A stretch of DNA of 55,670 bases from Clostridia bacterium. Lineage in GTDB: Bacteria > Bacillota > Clostridia > Lachnospirales > JAOARL01. The position numbers and the translations under genes are program-made. The stretch covers positions 1-55,670 of the forward strand of contig JAOARL010000005.1 in NCBI GenBank assembly GCA_025210555.1, given 5' to 3'. The notes below the pieces were generated by a model. That model ran no database searches, was not told the DNA's origin, and saw only the letters and a program-made list of their open reading frames with translations. Numbering within the stretch: position 1 is the stretch's first letter; each line of letters starts with the position of its first letter. Below are positions 32,815 to 41,754 of the stretch, piece after piece.

Positions 32815-33162
32815 ATGTGTGATGTAAAAAAAATTTGTAAAGAGTACGAAGGCAACCCTGAAGCTGCAGCTGATGCAATAATTCGCGAAGATAACTTGGA
32901 TCGTTTATATGAAATTGGAATGGAAGTTGTTAGTCTTATGAATCAAAAAAAGATTACAGATGTTAATAAAGGAATTGCTTTAGCTGCAAAAAATGGTGCT
33001 ATAACACTTGATGAAATAACTGAGGCATTTGGTTTTGATATAGGGAATGATTTATGTATATGCTCTACTAAAAGTGAACTTAAAGAAACGGTATACATGC
33101 CTGTTACTCCTGGATTTGGGATAAATCCTAGTATTGCTAAAGAATATAGCAATGATCTTTAA
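32815..33162 (+). CDS. Unknown small protein B of a duplicated pair, 115 aa
   Basis: The last 65 residues are homologous to protein A: A-A-K-N-G-A-I-T-L-D-E-I-T-E-A-F-G-F-D, then S-x-x-x-E and P-V-T-P-G-F-G-I-N. The N-terminal half is different: acidic helix with two cysteines near the start. No signal peptide or membrane segment is visible. Upstream lies the second leader unit; a strong bidirectional terminator follows. Function is unknown. The common C-terminal domain is the only shared part of A and B and is probably their working part. Confidence 0.75.
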   Translation: MCDVKKICKEYEGNPEAAADAIIREDNLDRLYEIGMEVVSLMNQKKITDVNKGIALAAKNGAITLDEITEAFGFDIGNDLCICSTKSELKETVYMPVTPGFGINPSIAKEYSNDL

Positions 33163-33163
33163 A

Positions 33164-33203
33164 AAAATAACCAACTACTATACTGTAGTTGGTTATTTTT
33201 TTA
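33164..33203. terminator. Bidirectional terminator
   Basis: AAAATAACCAACTAC pairs with GTAGTTGGTTATTTT. It ends the duplicated pair and the long mutS-mutL operon coming from the right. Confidence 0.9.
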
Positions 33204-34479
33204 TTGTTATTAAATTTCTATTTATCATTTCTTGTAATGCTATCATTATTCCAAGTTTTGCATGACTATAATTAAGTCCACCTTGAAGATAAACATCATA
33301 TGGTTCTTTAATTGGTGCATCTGCACTAAGCTCTATAGAAGAACCCTGTACAAAAGCTCCTGCAGCCATTATAACCTCACTGTCATAACCTGGCATATCC
33401 CATGGCTGTGGCTGCACATGTGAATCTATTGCTGCACCCTTTTGAATTCCTTGGCAGAATGCAATTACTTTTTCTGCATTTTTAAATCTAATAGCTTGAA
33501 CAATATCACTTCTCTTATCTGTTGACTTAGGATTTGTTTCATACCCTAGATTTTCAAACATCTTAGATGCCAATAAAGCTCCTTTAACACTACTATTGAC
33601 AACTTGTGGTGCACTAAATAACCCTTGATAGAATGATTTAATTACTCCAAGTGATGGCCCTACTTCTTTACCTTGTCCTGGAACAGTTAATCTATATGAA
33701 GCATTTTCTACATATTCAGATTTACCTGCTATATATCCTCCAACTGGAGCTAAACCTCCACCAGGATTTTTTATTAATGATCCAACAACTAAGTCAGCAC
33801 CTATTTCACTAGGTTCTTTGTAATCTACAAATTCACCATAGCAATTATCTACCATGATAATCAAATCTTCTCTAATACCCTTTATAAACTTTATTAATTC
33901 TTCTATTTTTTCAATGGTGAAACTATCTCTAAACTCATATCCTTTTGATCTTTGAATTGCAATAAGTTTTGTTCTATCATTTATTGATGATTCGATTTTA
34001 TCAAAATCAAAAGAACCATCCGGCTTAAGATCAACTTGGCTATATGTAATTCCATATTCTTTAAGTGATCCCTTACTTTCCTTAATACCTATTACTTTTT
34101 GTAATGTATCATACGGAGCTCCTGCTGGTGATAATATTTCATCACCAGGTCTTAAATTTCCTGATAAAGCAACAGTCAGTGCATGAGTACCAGATATAAT
34201 TTGTGGCCTAACTAGTGCATCTTCAGTCTTAAACACTTCTGCATAGACTTTTTCAATAGTATCTCGCCCTAAATCATCATAACCATAACCTGTAGCTGTA
34301 TTAAAGTGCATTTCACTTATCCTATTATTTTGAAAAGCTGCAATTACTTTCAACTGATTGTAATCAGTTATTTTATCGATATCTGTAAATTTATCTTTTA
34401 TTTCTTCTTCAGCTCTATTTGTATATTCTATAACATCTTCTGTTAAGTTATATTTATCTTTTAATAATTCATTTAACAT
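33193..34479 (-). CDS. PLP-dependent methionine gamma-lyase family protein
   Basis: This 428-residue protein belongs to the PLP fold-type I group annotated as methionine gamma-lyase or aluminium resistance protein, common in Firmicutes next to miaA. The PLP region is visible: D-N-C-Y-G-E-F before G-S-L-I-K-N-P-G-G-G, with the Schiff-base lysine near residue 238. The true reaction is unproven. The ATG at 34479 is set by GAGGAA, and its codons begin within the end of the MazG-like gene's downstream region. It is the last gene of the operon. Confidence 0.87.
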   Translation of the reverse strand: MLNELLKDKYNLTEDVIEYTNRAEEEIKDKFTDIDKITDYNQLKVIAAFQNNRISEMHFNTATGYGYDDLGRDTIEKVYAEVFKTEDALVRPQIISGTHALTVALSGNLRPGDEILSPAGAPYDTLQKVIGIKESKGSLKEYGITYSQVDLKPDGSFDFDKIESSINDRTKLIAIQRSKGYEFRDSFTIEKIEELIKFIKGIREDLIIMVDNCYGEFVDYKEPSEIGADLVVGSLIKNPGGGLAPVGGYIAGKSEYVENASYRLTVPGQGKEVGPSLGVIKSFYQGLFSAPQVVNSSVKGALLASKMFENLGYETNPKSTDKRSDIVQAIRFKNAEKVIAFCQGIQKGAAIDSHVQPQPWDMPGYDSEVIMAAGAFVQGSSIELSADAPIKEPYDVYLQGGLNYSHAKLGIMIALQEMINRNLITIKK

Positions 34480-34480
34480 T

Positions 34481-34786
34481 TTATTCCTCAACCTTCAGCT
34501 TAATCTTAAGTCCTTCAACTTCTTTATAAACTCTTTTTTCATTTTTGTCCATTTTATTTGTTATTTCATCATGCAAATTATAACCTAAAATTTCGGATAG
34601 ACCTAAAAGAAATATTGCTACATCTGCAAGTTCTTCTCCAAGATCGTCTTTATTTTTAGTATATGCTTCATATGCTTCAGCCATTTCACCATGCATCATA
34701 CAAAACTCATGCTCTACATTAGTAACATTAAATCCTTTATTAATCTTATTTTCATATGCTCTTTTTTGCATCTCTTCTAAAGTCAT
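34481..34786 (-). CDS. MazG-like nucleotide pyrophosphohydrolase
   Basis: The 101-residue protein has the MazG-type E-x-x-E and E-x-x-D metal site (H-G-E-M-A-E-A-Y-E and G-E-E-L-A-D-V-A-I-F), so it probably hydrolyses an NTP or modified NTP to the monophosphate. It is short, like the single-domain dimeric forms. GGAGGT, partly within the miaA stop region, sets the start at 34786, one base after the miaA stop. Housecleaning of damaged nucleotides fits a mismatch-repair operon, but that is inference. Confidence 0.83.
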   Translation of the reverse strand: MTLEEMQKRAYENKINKGFNVTNVEHEFCMMHGEMAEAYEAYTKNKDDLGEELADVAIFLLGLSEILGYNLHDEITNKMDKNEKRVYKEVEGLKIKLKVEE

Positions 34787-34787
34787 C

Positions 34788-35729
34788 TTAGTTACCTCCA
34801 TATATTTGCAACATTTTAGCAATAATGTCATCTAGCTTAAATTCTAGCTCATCAACTTCTATCCAAATAACATTTTTTTCTCTTCTAAACCATGTTAATT
34901 GCCTCTTTGCAAATTTTCTAGTATTTTGTTTAAGTACTTCTATCATTCTTTCGTAACTTACGTTACCTTCTATATAGTCAATTACTTCTTTATAACCAAT
35001 TCCTTGCATTGAATTTAGGTTTTTATTATATTTTTTATTTAGCTTTTCCACTTCTTTAAGTAAGCCCATATCAAACATAATATCTACCCTCATGTTAATT
35101 CTATCATAAAGTAAATCTCTATCTTTACACGTTAAGACAAAGAAAGTTAAATCATATGGACTTTCTTTAGATTCCTCTTGTTCCCTATTATGCTCAGATA
35201 TAGGAGCATTATGTATGTCATAGTACTCTAAAGCTCTAATAACGCGCCTTATATTATTAGGATGAAGTTTATCATACGATTCTTTATCTATATCTTCTAA
35301 AAGGCTATGGACATATTCATTCCCCTTTTCATTAGCTAATTCAAAATATTTATCTCTTATTTCTTGATTTCCTTCTTCTTCATTTTTAAAATCTATATCA
35401 TATATTATAGCTTGAATATAAAAACCTGTTCCACCTACTAATATAGGCACTTTTCCCTTACTATGAATTTCATCTATATAAGCTTTTACTTTATCTTTAA
35501 ACATTACAACATTAACTTCATCGTCTGGATTTACTTCATCTACCATATAATGTTTTATTCCTTGCATTTCTTCTTCAGTTACCTTTGCTGTTCCAATATT
35601 CATTTCCTTATATAATTGCATTGAATCTATTGATATTATTTCGCCATTTATATTTTTAGCAAGTTCAACAGATGAAGCTGTCTTACCAACAGCTGTTGGC
35701 CCTGCTATAACTATTAATTTTTTCTTCAA
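34788..35729 (-). CDS. miaA: tRNA dimethylallyltransferase MiaA
   Basis: MiaA adds a dimethylallyl group to A37 of tRNAs reading UNN codons. The 313-residue protein shows the P-loop G-P-T-A-V-G-K-T at residues 9-16, D-S-M-Q-L-Y with the catalytic aspartate, and a Q-x-x-x-R-x-x-x-x-W-like region (K-R-Q-L-T-W-F-R-R) near the C-terminus. It follows mutL by 14 bases, a common Firmicute order. Confidence 0.97.
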   Translation of the reverse strand: MKKKLIVIAGPTAVGKTASSVELAKNINGEIISIDSMQLYKEMNIGTAKVTEEEMQGIKHYMVDEVNPDDEVNVVMFKDKVKAYIDEIHSKGKVPILVGGTGFYIQAIIYDIDFKNEEEGNQEIRDKYFELANEKGNEYVHSLLEDIDKESYDKLHPNNIRRVIRALEYYDIHNAPISEHNREQEESKESPYDLTFFVLTCKDRDLLYDRINMRVDIMFDMGLLKEVEKLNKKYNKNLNSMQGIGYKEVIDYIEGNVSYERMIEVLKQNTRKFAKRQLTWFRREKNVIWIEVDELEFKLDDIIAKMLQIYGGN

Positions 35730-35743
35730 GCTTCATCTCTCCT

Positions 35744-37573
35744 TTAAACAATTCTTTTAAACATTTTCTCTAAATCTTTTTCATCCATTGACACTATTAT
35801 TGGCCTACCATGAGGACAAGTATATGGATTATCTAACTTAAATAGATCCTTGATCATTCTCTCACTCTCATAAGTGCTTATCTTGTCATTAGCTTTTATA
35901 GCTGCTCTACAAGCTGTAACGGCAACTTTAGCTATCTTTCTTTCAAGATTAGCTCCTGAGGTCTTATCTCCTAAATCAGCAAGTATCTCCATAAAGAAAT
36001 CTGAATCCGATGGCATTCCTGCCATTATAGGAACACTTCTTAAAATATATGACCTATCTCCGAAATCTTCAATTTGATAACCTAGTTCACATAATTCTTT
36101 TATGTTCTCTTTTAATATATTTTCATCATCTATTGATAAATCAACTACAATTGGAACAACCAACATTTGTGATCTAACTGCATCGTTTTCATATTGATTC
36201 ATTATTTTTTCATATAAAACTTTCTCATGCGCTGCATGCTGATCAACAAAAAATACTTTATCATCATGTTCTACAATCCAATATGTACCTAATACCTGAC
36301 CAATTACTTTAAAATCAGCTTGAACTTTACTCTCTTCATAATCTGATACTATTTCCTTAACAACTTGCTGCACACTTGGTTTTGGTTTTTCAAATAAGTT
36401 AACAGACTTCTGTCTTGGGGCATCTTCTCTCTTTTCAAGAACAAAAGAATCTTTTTTAGTTTCAAAATTATTTTTAACTTCAAAAGCTTCTGGAGCAAAA
36501 GTTTTCTCTAGTGTCTTATTTTCTTCAGATTTAGCTTTTAGAGTTATATTATCGTCAACTGGAAGCTTAGCTTTTGGTATTAGCACTTCTTCTGTAATTA
36601 AATCTTTTATAACACTATAGAAAAGATCATATATATTTGTCTCACCCGAAAATCTTACTTCCATCTTAGTAGGATGTACATTCACATCTACATCTTTTGA
36701 AGATATATTTAAATGTAAGCAAAAGACAGGGAATTTATTAACCATGATTCTAGTTTTAAGTGCATCCTCTACAGCTTTGTTAACTATATAAGAATTTATG
36801 AATCTTCCATTTATAAATAAGTTTTCATATTTTCTATTTGCTTTACTTATTTCTGGTTTAGCAATATATCCTTTTATTTCATATCTACCATCATTATAAT
36901 CAACTGGTATAAGCTTACTAGCCACATCTTTACCATAAACATTGTATATTACTGTTTTAAGGTCATTAGTTCCTTCAGTATATAAATTCACTTTACCATT
37001 ATTAATAAATTTAAATGATATTTCTGGATGAGCCATTGAAAGTTTCTCCATTATAGTCCCTATTGCAGCACCTTCTGTTGAAACTGCTTTTAAAAATTCT
37101 AATCTAGCTGGAGTATTATAAAATAAGTTTTGAATAGTTATAGTTGTACCATCAGGAGCACCTACTTCTGTAAGTCCACTCATTTCTCCACCATTTATAT
37201 TAACTTTAGCTCCAATAAAATCTTCTCTTGTCTTTGTTATCATTTCAAGCATAGATACAGCTGCAATTGAGGCTAATGCTTCACCCCTAAAACCTAATGA
37301 CTTAACTTCTAAAAGGTCTTCATCTTTCTCAATTTTACTAGTAGCATGTCTCTTAAATGCTATTTCAACATCATCTTTATCTATTCCAGACCCGTTATCT
37401 GTAACTCTAATATATTTCTTTCCACCATCTTTAATTTCAACTGTAATTGCTGTTGAACCTGCATCAATTGAATTTTCTACAAGCTCTTTAACAACGGATG
37501 AAGGCCTTTCAACAACTTCACCTGCTGCGATCTTGTTTATAGTATATTTATCTAATAATTTAATCTTTCCCAT
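35744..37573 (-). CDS. mutL: DNA mismatch repair endonuclease MutL
   Basis: MutL links MutS mismatch recognition to strand removal. The 609-residue protein has the GHKL ATPase part (A-G-E-V-V-E-R-P, D-N-G-S-G-I, G-F-R-G-E-A-L) and a C-terminal endonuclease motif D-Q-H-A-A-H-E-K-V-L-Y-E, plus C-P-H-G-R-P at the end. So it is the nicking form found in bacteria that lack MutH. The linker around 340-410 is variable. The ribosome site before its ATG is weak. Confidence 0.97.
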   Translation of the reverse strand: MGKIKLLDKYTINKIAAGEVVERPSSVVKELVENSIDAGSTAITVEIKDGGKKYIRVTDNGSGIDKDDVEIAFKRHATSKIEKDEDLLEVKSLGFRGEALASIAAVSMLEMITKTREDFIGAKVNINGGEMSGLTEVGAPDGTTITIQNLFYNTPARLEFLKAVSTEGAAIGTIMEKLSMAHPEISFKFINNGKVNLYTEGTNDLKTVIYNVYGKDVASKLIPVDYNDGRYEIKGYIAKPEISKANRKYENLFINGRFINSYIVNKAVEDALKTRIMVNKFPVFCLHLNISSKDVDVNVHPTKMEVRFSGETNIYDLFYSVIKDLITEEVLIPKAKLPVDDNITLKAKSEENKTLEKTFAPEAFEVKNNFETKKDSFVLEKREDAPRQKSVNLFEKPKPSVQQVVKEIVSDYEESKVQADFKVIGQVLGTYWIVEHDDKVFFVDQHAAHEKVLYEKIMNQYENDAVRSQMLVVPIVVDLSIDDENILKENIKELCELGYQIEDFGDRSYILRSVPIMAGMPSDSDFFMEILADLGDKTSGANLERKIAKVAVTACRAAIKANDKISTYESERMIKDLFKLDNPYTCPHGRPIIVSMDEKDLEKMFKRIV

Positions 37574-37591
37574 TTAATCACATCTTTCTAT

Positions 37592-38788
37592 TTACTCTTC
37601 TGTAACTAAAGTTTTCTCTTCTTTCTCAAGTTCATCTAATCTAGCAATAAACACTAACGACACAATGCTTAGTACAATAGAAAATAGTGCGGTAAGTTCA
37701 AAACCAATTATGTCAATAAGTAGTTTTGACATAAATACTCCTACCCCAGCTAATACTCCTATTGAAGTTTCTACTGTTAGGTAAACATGTTTACGTTCTG
37801 GATCAAAATCATTCATATAGCCATAATATCCAATATTTACAAATGCTACCATTAATCCATATGTAAAGAATCCCAAATAATAATTTCTTGTTACTAATAC
37901 CAATGCTATTGATAAAGTAGTCATTATATGACCCATTATAATATTTTCTCTACTTGTAGTACCTAATCTTGGAATTATTTTATTAAAAACTGCATTTGTA
38001 ACAAAAAACACCATACCTAATGTTACTATTTGTTCTTCTGTATATCCTGCTCTTATTGCCAGCATTGCATATAATATAATCACTCCAAATGATAAGTTCA
38101 GTATACTTTTCCCTACATTCATATTTACACAATTTTTTTCTTCCATTATTTCAAAAATTTCTTTAAATGTAGCTTTTTTTACTTCTTTTGAACTGAACTC
38201 CGGTTCTTTAAATCTGCTATATGAAATCACAATAATCATTCCAATTAATGTTACTAGTGTGAAAATAATTACAAAGTTCATAGGATAAGCAATCTTTATT
38301 ATAAAATATGAAGCTGCCATTCCTATTAAAATAGCAATGCTTCTATAAAACATAATATCTCCTATAACTTTCTTAAAAAGCTTCTCAGGAATAATTTTCA
38401 TTTGAAAGTCCATACTTAAAACTGTAATAAGCCTTTTTACAAACAAATTAATTAAGAATATTACAAATAAAGATGCTGGAGTTATCATATTATAAAATAA
38501 TCCCACTGCAAGTATACCAAATGTTGAATATCTTAAAAATTCTGTTACAACCATACACTTTTTTAGCTTTACATGAGCTATATCAATTCCTACTAACAGT
38601 ATTACTATCCCAAGCATATATTGATTAGTTTGGTTAAGTATTGATAATAAACTTTCTCCACCTACTCTTGAAAACAAAATTTGCATAGTAGTTGATACAT
38701 CTCTTAGTCCAAATTGTAAACCAAATAATATATTAATAATAAATAATATTCTTATATTTCTCTTTATATCTTTACTAATATTTCCCAT
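37592..38788 (-). CDS. MFS-like transporter inside the mutS-mutL operon
   Basis: The 398-residue protein has about twelve membrane helices with charged cytoplasmic ends, the outline of a major facilitator. The substrate is unknown. It starts five bases after the stop of the small 86-residue gene, and GGAGAGA from that gene's end is its ribosome site. mutL follows with an 18-base gap. Transporters are not usual between mutS and mutL. Confidence 0.72.
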   Translation of the reverse strand: MGNISKDIKRNIRILFIINILFGLQFGLRDVSTTMQILFSRVGGESLLSILNQTNQYMLGIVILLVGIDIAHVKLKKCMVVTEFLRYSTFGILAVGLFYNMITPASLFVIFLINLFVKRLITVLSMDFQMKIIPEKLFKKVIGDIMFYRSIAILIGMAASYFIIKIAYPMNFVIIFTLVTLIGMIIVISYSRFKEPEFSSKEVKKATFKEIFEIMEEKNCVNMNVGKSILNLSFGVIILYAMLAIRAGYTEEQIVTLGMVFFVTNAVFNKIIPRLGTTSRENIIMGHIMTTLSIALVLVTRNYYLGFFTYGLMVAFVNIGYYGYMNDFDPERKHVYLTVETSIGVLAGVGVFMSKLLIDIIGFELTALFSIVLSIVSLVFIARLDELEKEEKTLVTEE

Positions 38789-38790
38789 TA

Positions 38791-39051
38791 TTAATCTCTC
38801 TCCAAAGCATTCTCTGTAAGAATATTCCTCACTATAAGGCTTCTGGTAATATTACCTTTTTTATTCTCAGTTGTACTCGATATTTTTCTTTCATTATCTT
38901 CTATTTTTTGCTCTTCACTCAAGCTTTTGCATTTAGCATTTCCATAATGCGCAAACCTCTTGCTTCTTGAAGGTATCCTAGTATTTGATTTGTCTCCTAT
39001 ATTTTCCGTATACATAAATTTATTCTCAAGCATTCCAAAAATATTTTCCAA
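38791..39051 (-). CDS. Small basic unknown protein, 86 aa
   Basis: The product is hydrophilic and Lys/Arg/Asn/Ser-rich, with likely disorder and no family resemblance. A TTG start at 39051 follows AGGAG by nine bases; an internal ATG at 39033 is possible but lacks a site. Its last codons carry the ribosome site of the MFS gene, which argues for real translation. It may be a decayed gene, since its composition looks unconstrained. Confidence 0.5.
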   Translation of the reverse strand: MENIFGMLENKFMYTENIGDKSNTRIPSRSKRFAHYGNAKCKSLSEEQKIEDNERKISSTTENKKGNITRSLIVRNILTENALERD

Positions 39052-39063
39052 TGTTTTCCACTC

Positions 39064-41661
39064 CTAATTTATATTATTTGCTTTTTCTTTTAATCCCTGA
39101 ATAAATGATAATGCTTCAATTGGCGTTATATTCATTACATCTATCTTCTTAATGTAATCTATAAACTCACCGTATTTACAATCATCTACTTCAGCAATCT
39201 TAAGTTGCATACTTGTGTCTATCTGTTTAGCATTATTAACAATATCAGCTCTATTAAGCTCTGATAATATTACTTTTGATCTTTCTATTACTTCATTTGG
39301 AAGCCCTGCAAGTTTCGCTACTTGAATACCATAACTATTAGAAGCTCCTCCACGCTTTATTTTTCTTAAGAATATAATATCATCATTATCTTCTTTTACA
39401 TCTATCATATAATTTTTAACACCATCAAGCTTGCCTTCAAGCTCAGTTAATTCATGGTAATGTGTCGCAAAAAGTGTTTTTGCTGATACCTTATGAGCTA
39501 TATGCTCAACAACTGACCATGCTATACTTAATCCATCAAATGTTGAAGTTCCTCTACCAATTTCATCAAGTATAAGCAAACTTCTACTCGTTGCATTATG
39601 AAGTATATTAGATACTTCGTTCATCTCAACCATAAATGTTGATTGCCCTGATGCTAAATCATCACTTGCACCAACTCTAGTAAAGATTCTATCTACTACT
39701 CCTATCTCAGCTTCTTTGGCTGGCACGAAACTACCAATTTGAGCCATTAATACTATAAGAGCAACTTGTCTCATATAAGTAGACTTACCAGCCATATTAG
39801 GCCCTGTTATAATACTTATATTATCATCTACATTATCTAAGTATGTATTATTAACTATGAACATTCCATCATCTATCATTTTTTCAACAACTGGATGTCT
39901 TCCTGAATCAATAAACAGCTTATCTTTATTAGTTACATTTGGCATAACATAATTATTTCTATATGCTACTTCACCAAGTGACTGTAAAACATCGACCTTT
40001 GATATTTGATTAGCAGTTTCAAGTATTCTAGTAACTTCACTTGATATCTTTGTTCTTATATCAACAAAAGCATTATATTCAAGTGCTACTAACTTTTCTT
40101 CTGCACCTAATAAATCATTTTCAATTTCTTTAAGTTCTGGTGTTATATATCTCTCAGCATTCGCAAGTGTTTGCTTTCTTATATATCTTTCTGGCACTAA
40201 ATCAAAATATGATTTTGTTACTTCAAGATAATATCCAAATACTTTAGTATACTTAATCTTTATATTTTTGATTCCAGTCTTTTCCTTTTCTTCATTCTCA
40301 AGTTTAGCTATCCAGTTTTTACCTTCAGTCTTAGCACTTCTATATTTATCTATATCATCATTATAACCCGTCTTAATTATTCCACCTTCCCTTACACTAA
40401 AAGGTGCATCTTCAACTATAGAATCATCAATAAGTTTATATATGTCTGAAAGTGTATCTAATCTTTCCAAAATATCTTTAACATACTTTGACTCCATCTC
40501 ACTTAAAACAGTTTTAATGTGTGGCAAGAATTCAAGTGAAGATTTAAGAGAAATTAAATCTCTTGCATTCGCTGTCATATAAACAACTTTACTAATAAGT
40601 CTTTCTATATCATAAATACTATTAAGCATTTCTTTTAATTCTTCTCTAGTTATAGTATCTGACTTAAACTCTCCTACTGCAAGTAATCTTTCATTTATTT
40701 CTTTATGATTTATAAGAGGTTGCGTTATCCAATCTCTTAAAAGTCTTCCACCCATAGCAGTTTTAGTTTTATCTAATACCCATAAAAGTGATCCTTTTTT
40801 AGATTTCTCTCTCATAGTTTCTGTAAGCTCAAGGTTTCTTCTTGATGATACATCTATCATCATAAAATTATCTGAGTTGTATGGATATATTTTTGATATG
40901 TGACTTAATGTTACTTTTTGAGTTTCTTTAGCATAATTAAGTAATGCGTTAGCACTTGAAATTCCTGCTGTATATCCTTCAAGTCCAAATCCATTAAGTG
41001 AGCTAACATTAAAATGTTCACATAGCAGCTTTATTGATTGATCAAAGTCATAATTCCACTCTTTATAAATATTTACAAAGATATCAAATCTATCTTTTAT
41101 TTCTTTAACTATATCTGTACTATCATTAGTACTCTCGGCTATTAATAGCTCCGCTGGTGTATATTTAGCCACTTCATCTATAATTTTATTTTCATTTAGT
41201 ATTTCTGTTACTCTATAATTTCCAGTAGTTATATCAAGTACTGATACTCCAAAAATATCATCTTTTTTATATATACTCATAACAAAGTTGTTTTTGTTTT
41301 CGTCTAAGACTTCTTGATTTATAACTGTTCCTGGCGTTACTATTCTTACTACATCTCTCTTAACAATGCCTTTAGCTGCTGCTGCATCTTCCACTTGCTC
41401 ACATATAGCAACCTTATATCCTTTATCAACTAATCTATTTATATAGTTTTCTGCTGAATGAAAAGGAACTCCACACATAGGCGCTTTCTCTTCAAGTCCA
41501 CAATTCCTAGCAGTCAAAGTAATCTCTAATTCCCTTGATGCTGTAAGTGCATCATCAAAGAACATTTCATAGAAATCCCCTAATCTATAAAATAAAATAC
41601 AATCTTTATATTCGTTTTTTATCTCTGTATATTGTTTCATCATTGGTGTTAATTTTTCCAT
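39064..41661 (-). CDS. mutS: DNA mismatch recognition protein MutS
   Basis: MutS binds mispairs and small loops and loads MutL. The 865-residue protein has the mismatch-wedge motif G-D-F-Y-E-M-F-F near residue 28, and the ATPase P-loop G-P-N-M-A-G-K-S-T near 615 with D-E-I-G-R-G-T-S-T. All five domains are covered by the length. It heads the minus-strand operon and has its own promoter. Confidence 0.98.
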   Translation of the reverse strand: MEKLTPMMKQYTEIKNEYKDCILFYRLGDFYEMFFDDALTASRELEITLTARNCGLEEKAPMCGVPFHSAENYINRLVDKGYKVAICEQVEDAAAAKGIVKRDVVRIVTPGTVINQEVLDENKNNFVMSIYKKDDIFGVSVLDITTGNYRVTEILNENKIIDEVAKYTPAELLIAESTNDSTDIVKEIKDRFDIFVNIYKEWNYDFDQSIKLLCEHFNVSSLNGFGLEGYTAGISSANALLNYAKETQKVTLSHISKIYPYNSDNFMMIDVSSRRNLELTETMREKSKKGSLLWVLDKTKTAMGGRLLRDWITQPLINHKEINERLLAVGEFKSDTITREELKEMLNSIYDIERLISKVVYMTANARDLISLKSSLEFLPHIKTVLSEMESKYVKDILERLDTLSDIYKLIDDSIVEDAPFSVREGGIIKTGYNDDIDKYRSAKTEGKNWIAKLENEEKEKTGIKNIKIKYTKVFGYYLEVTKSYFDLVPERYIRKQTLANAERYITPELKEIENDLLGAEEKLVALEYNAFVDIRTKISSEVTRILETANQISKVDVLQSLGEVAYRNNYVMPNVTNKDKLFIDSGRHPVVEKMIDDGMFIVNNTYLDNVDDNISIITGPNMAGKSTYMRQVALIVLMAQIGSFVPAKEAEIGVVDRIFTRVGASDDLASGQSTFMVEMNEVSNILHNATSRSLLILDEIGRGTSTFDGLSIAWSVVEHIAHKVSAKTLFATHYHELTELEGKLDGVKNYMIDVKEDNDDIIFLRKIKRGGASNSYGIQVAKLAGLPNEVIERSKVILSELNRADIVNNAKQIDTSMQLKIAEVDDCKYGEFIDYIKKIDVMNITPIEALSFIQGLKEKANNIN

Positions 41662-41697
41662 TTATTTTCCTCCTGATGATTAATTTCTCTACCATTT

Positions 41698-41726
41698 AGT
41701 ATACTAAAATTAGGCTTTTTTATCAA
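41698..41726 (-). promoter_or_regulatory. Promoter of the mutS-mutL operon
   Basis: On the minus strand TTGATA (41726-41721), a 17-base spacer and TATACT (41703-41698) lie about 36 bases before mutS. The -35 box abuts the ABC operon terminator. Confidence 0.7.
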
Positions 41727-41754
41727 TTAAAAAAGCACATATAAAATGTGCTTA
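41727..41754 (-). terminator. Terminator of the mutS2-ABC operon
   Basis: AAGCACAT pairs with ATGTGCTT over five bases and T residues follow on the minus strand. Confidence 0.85.
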
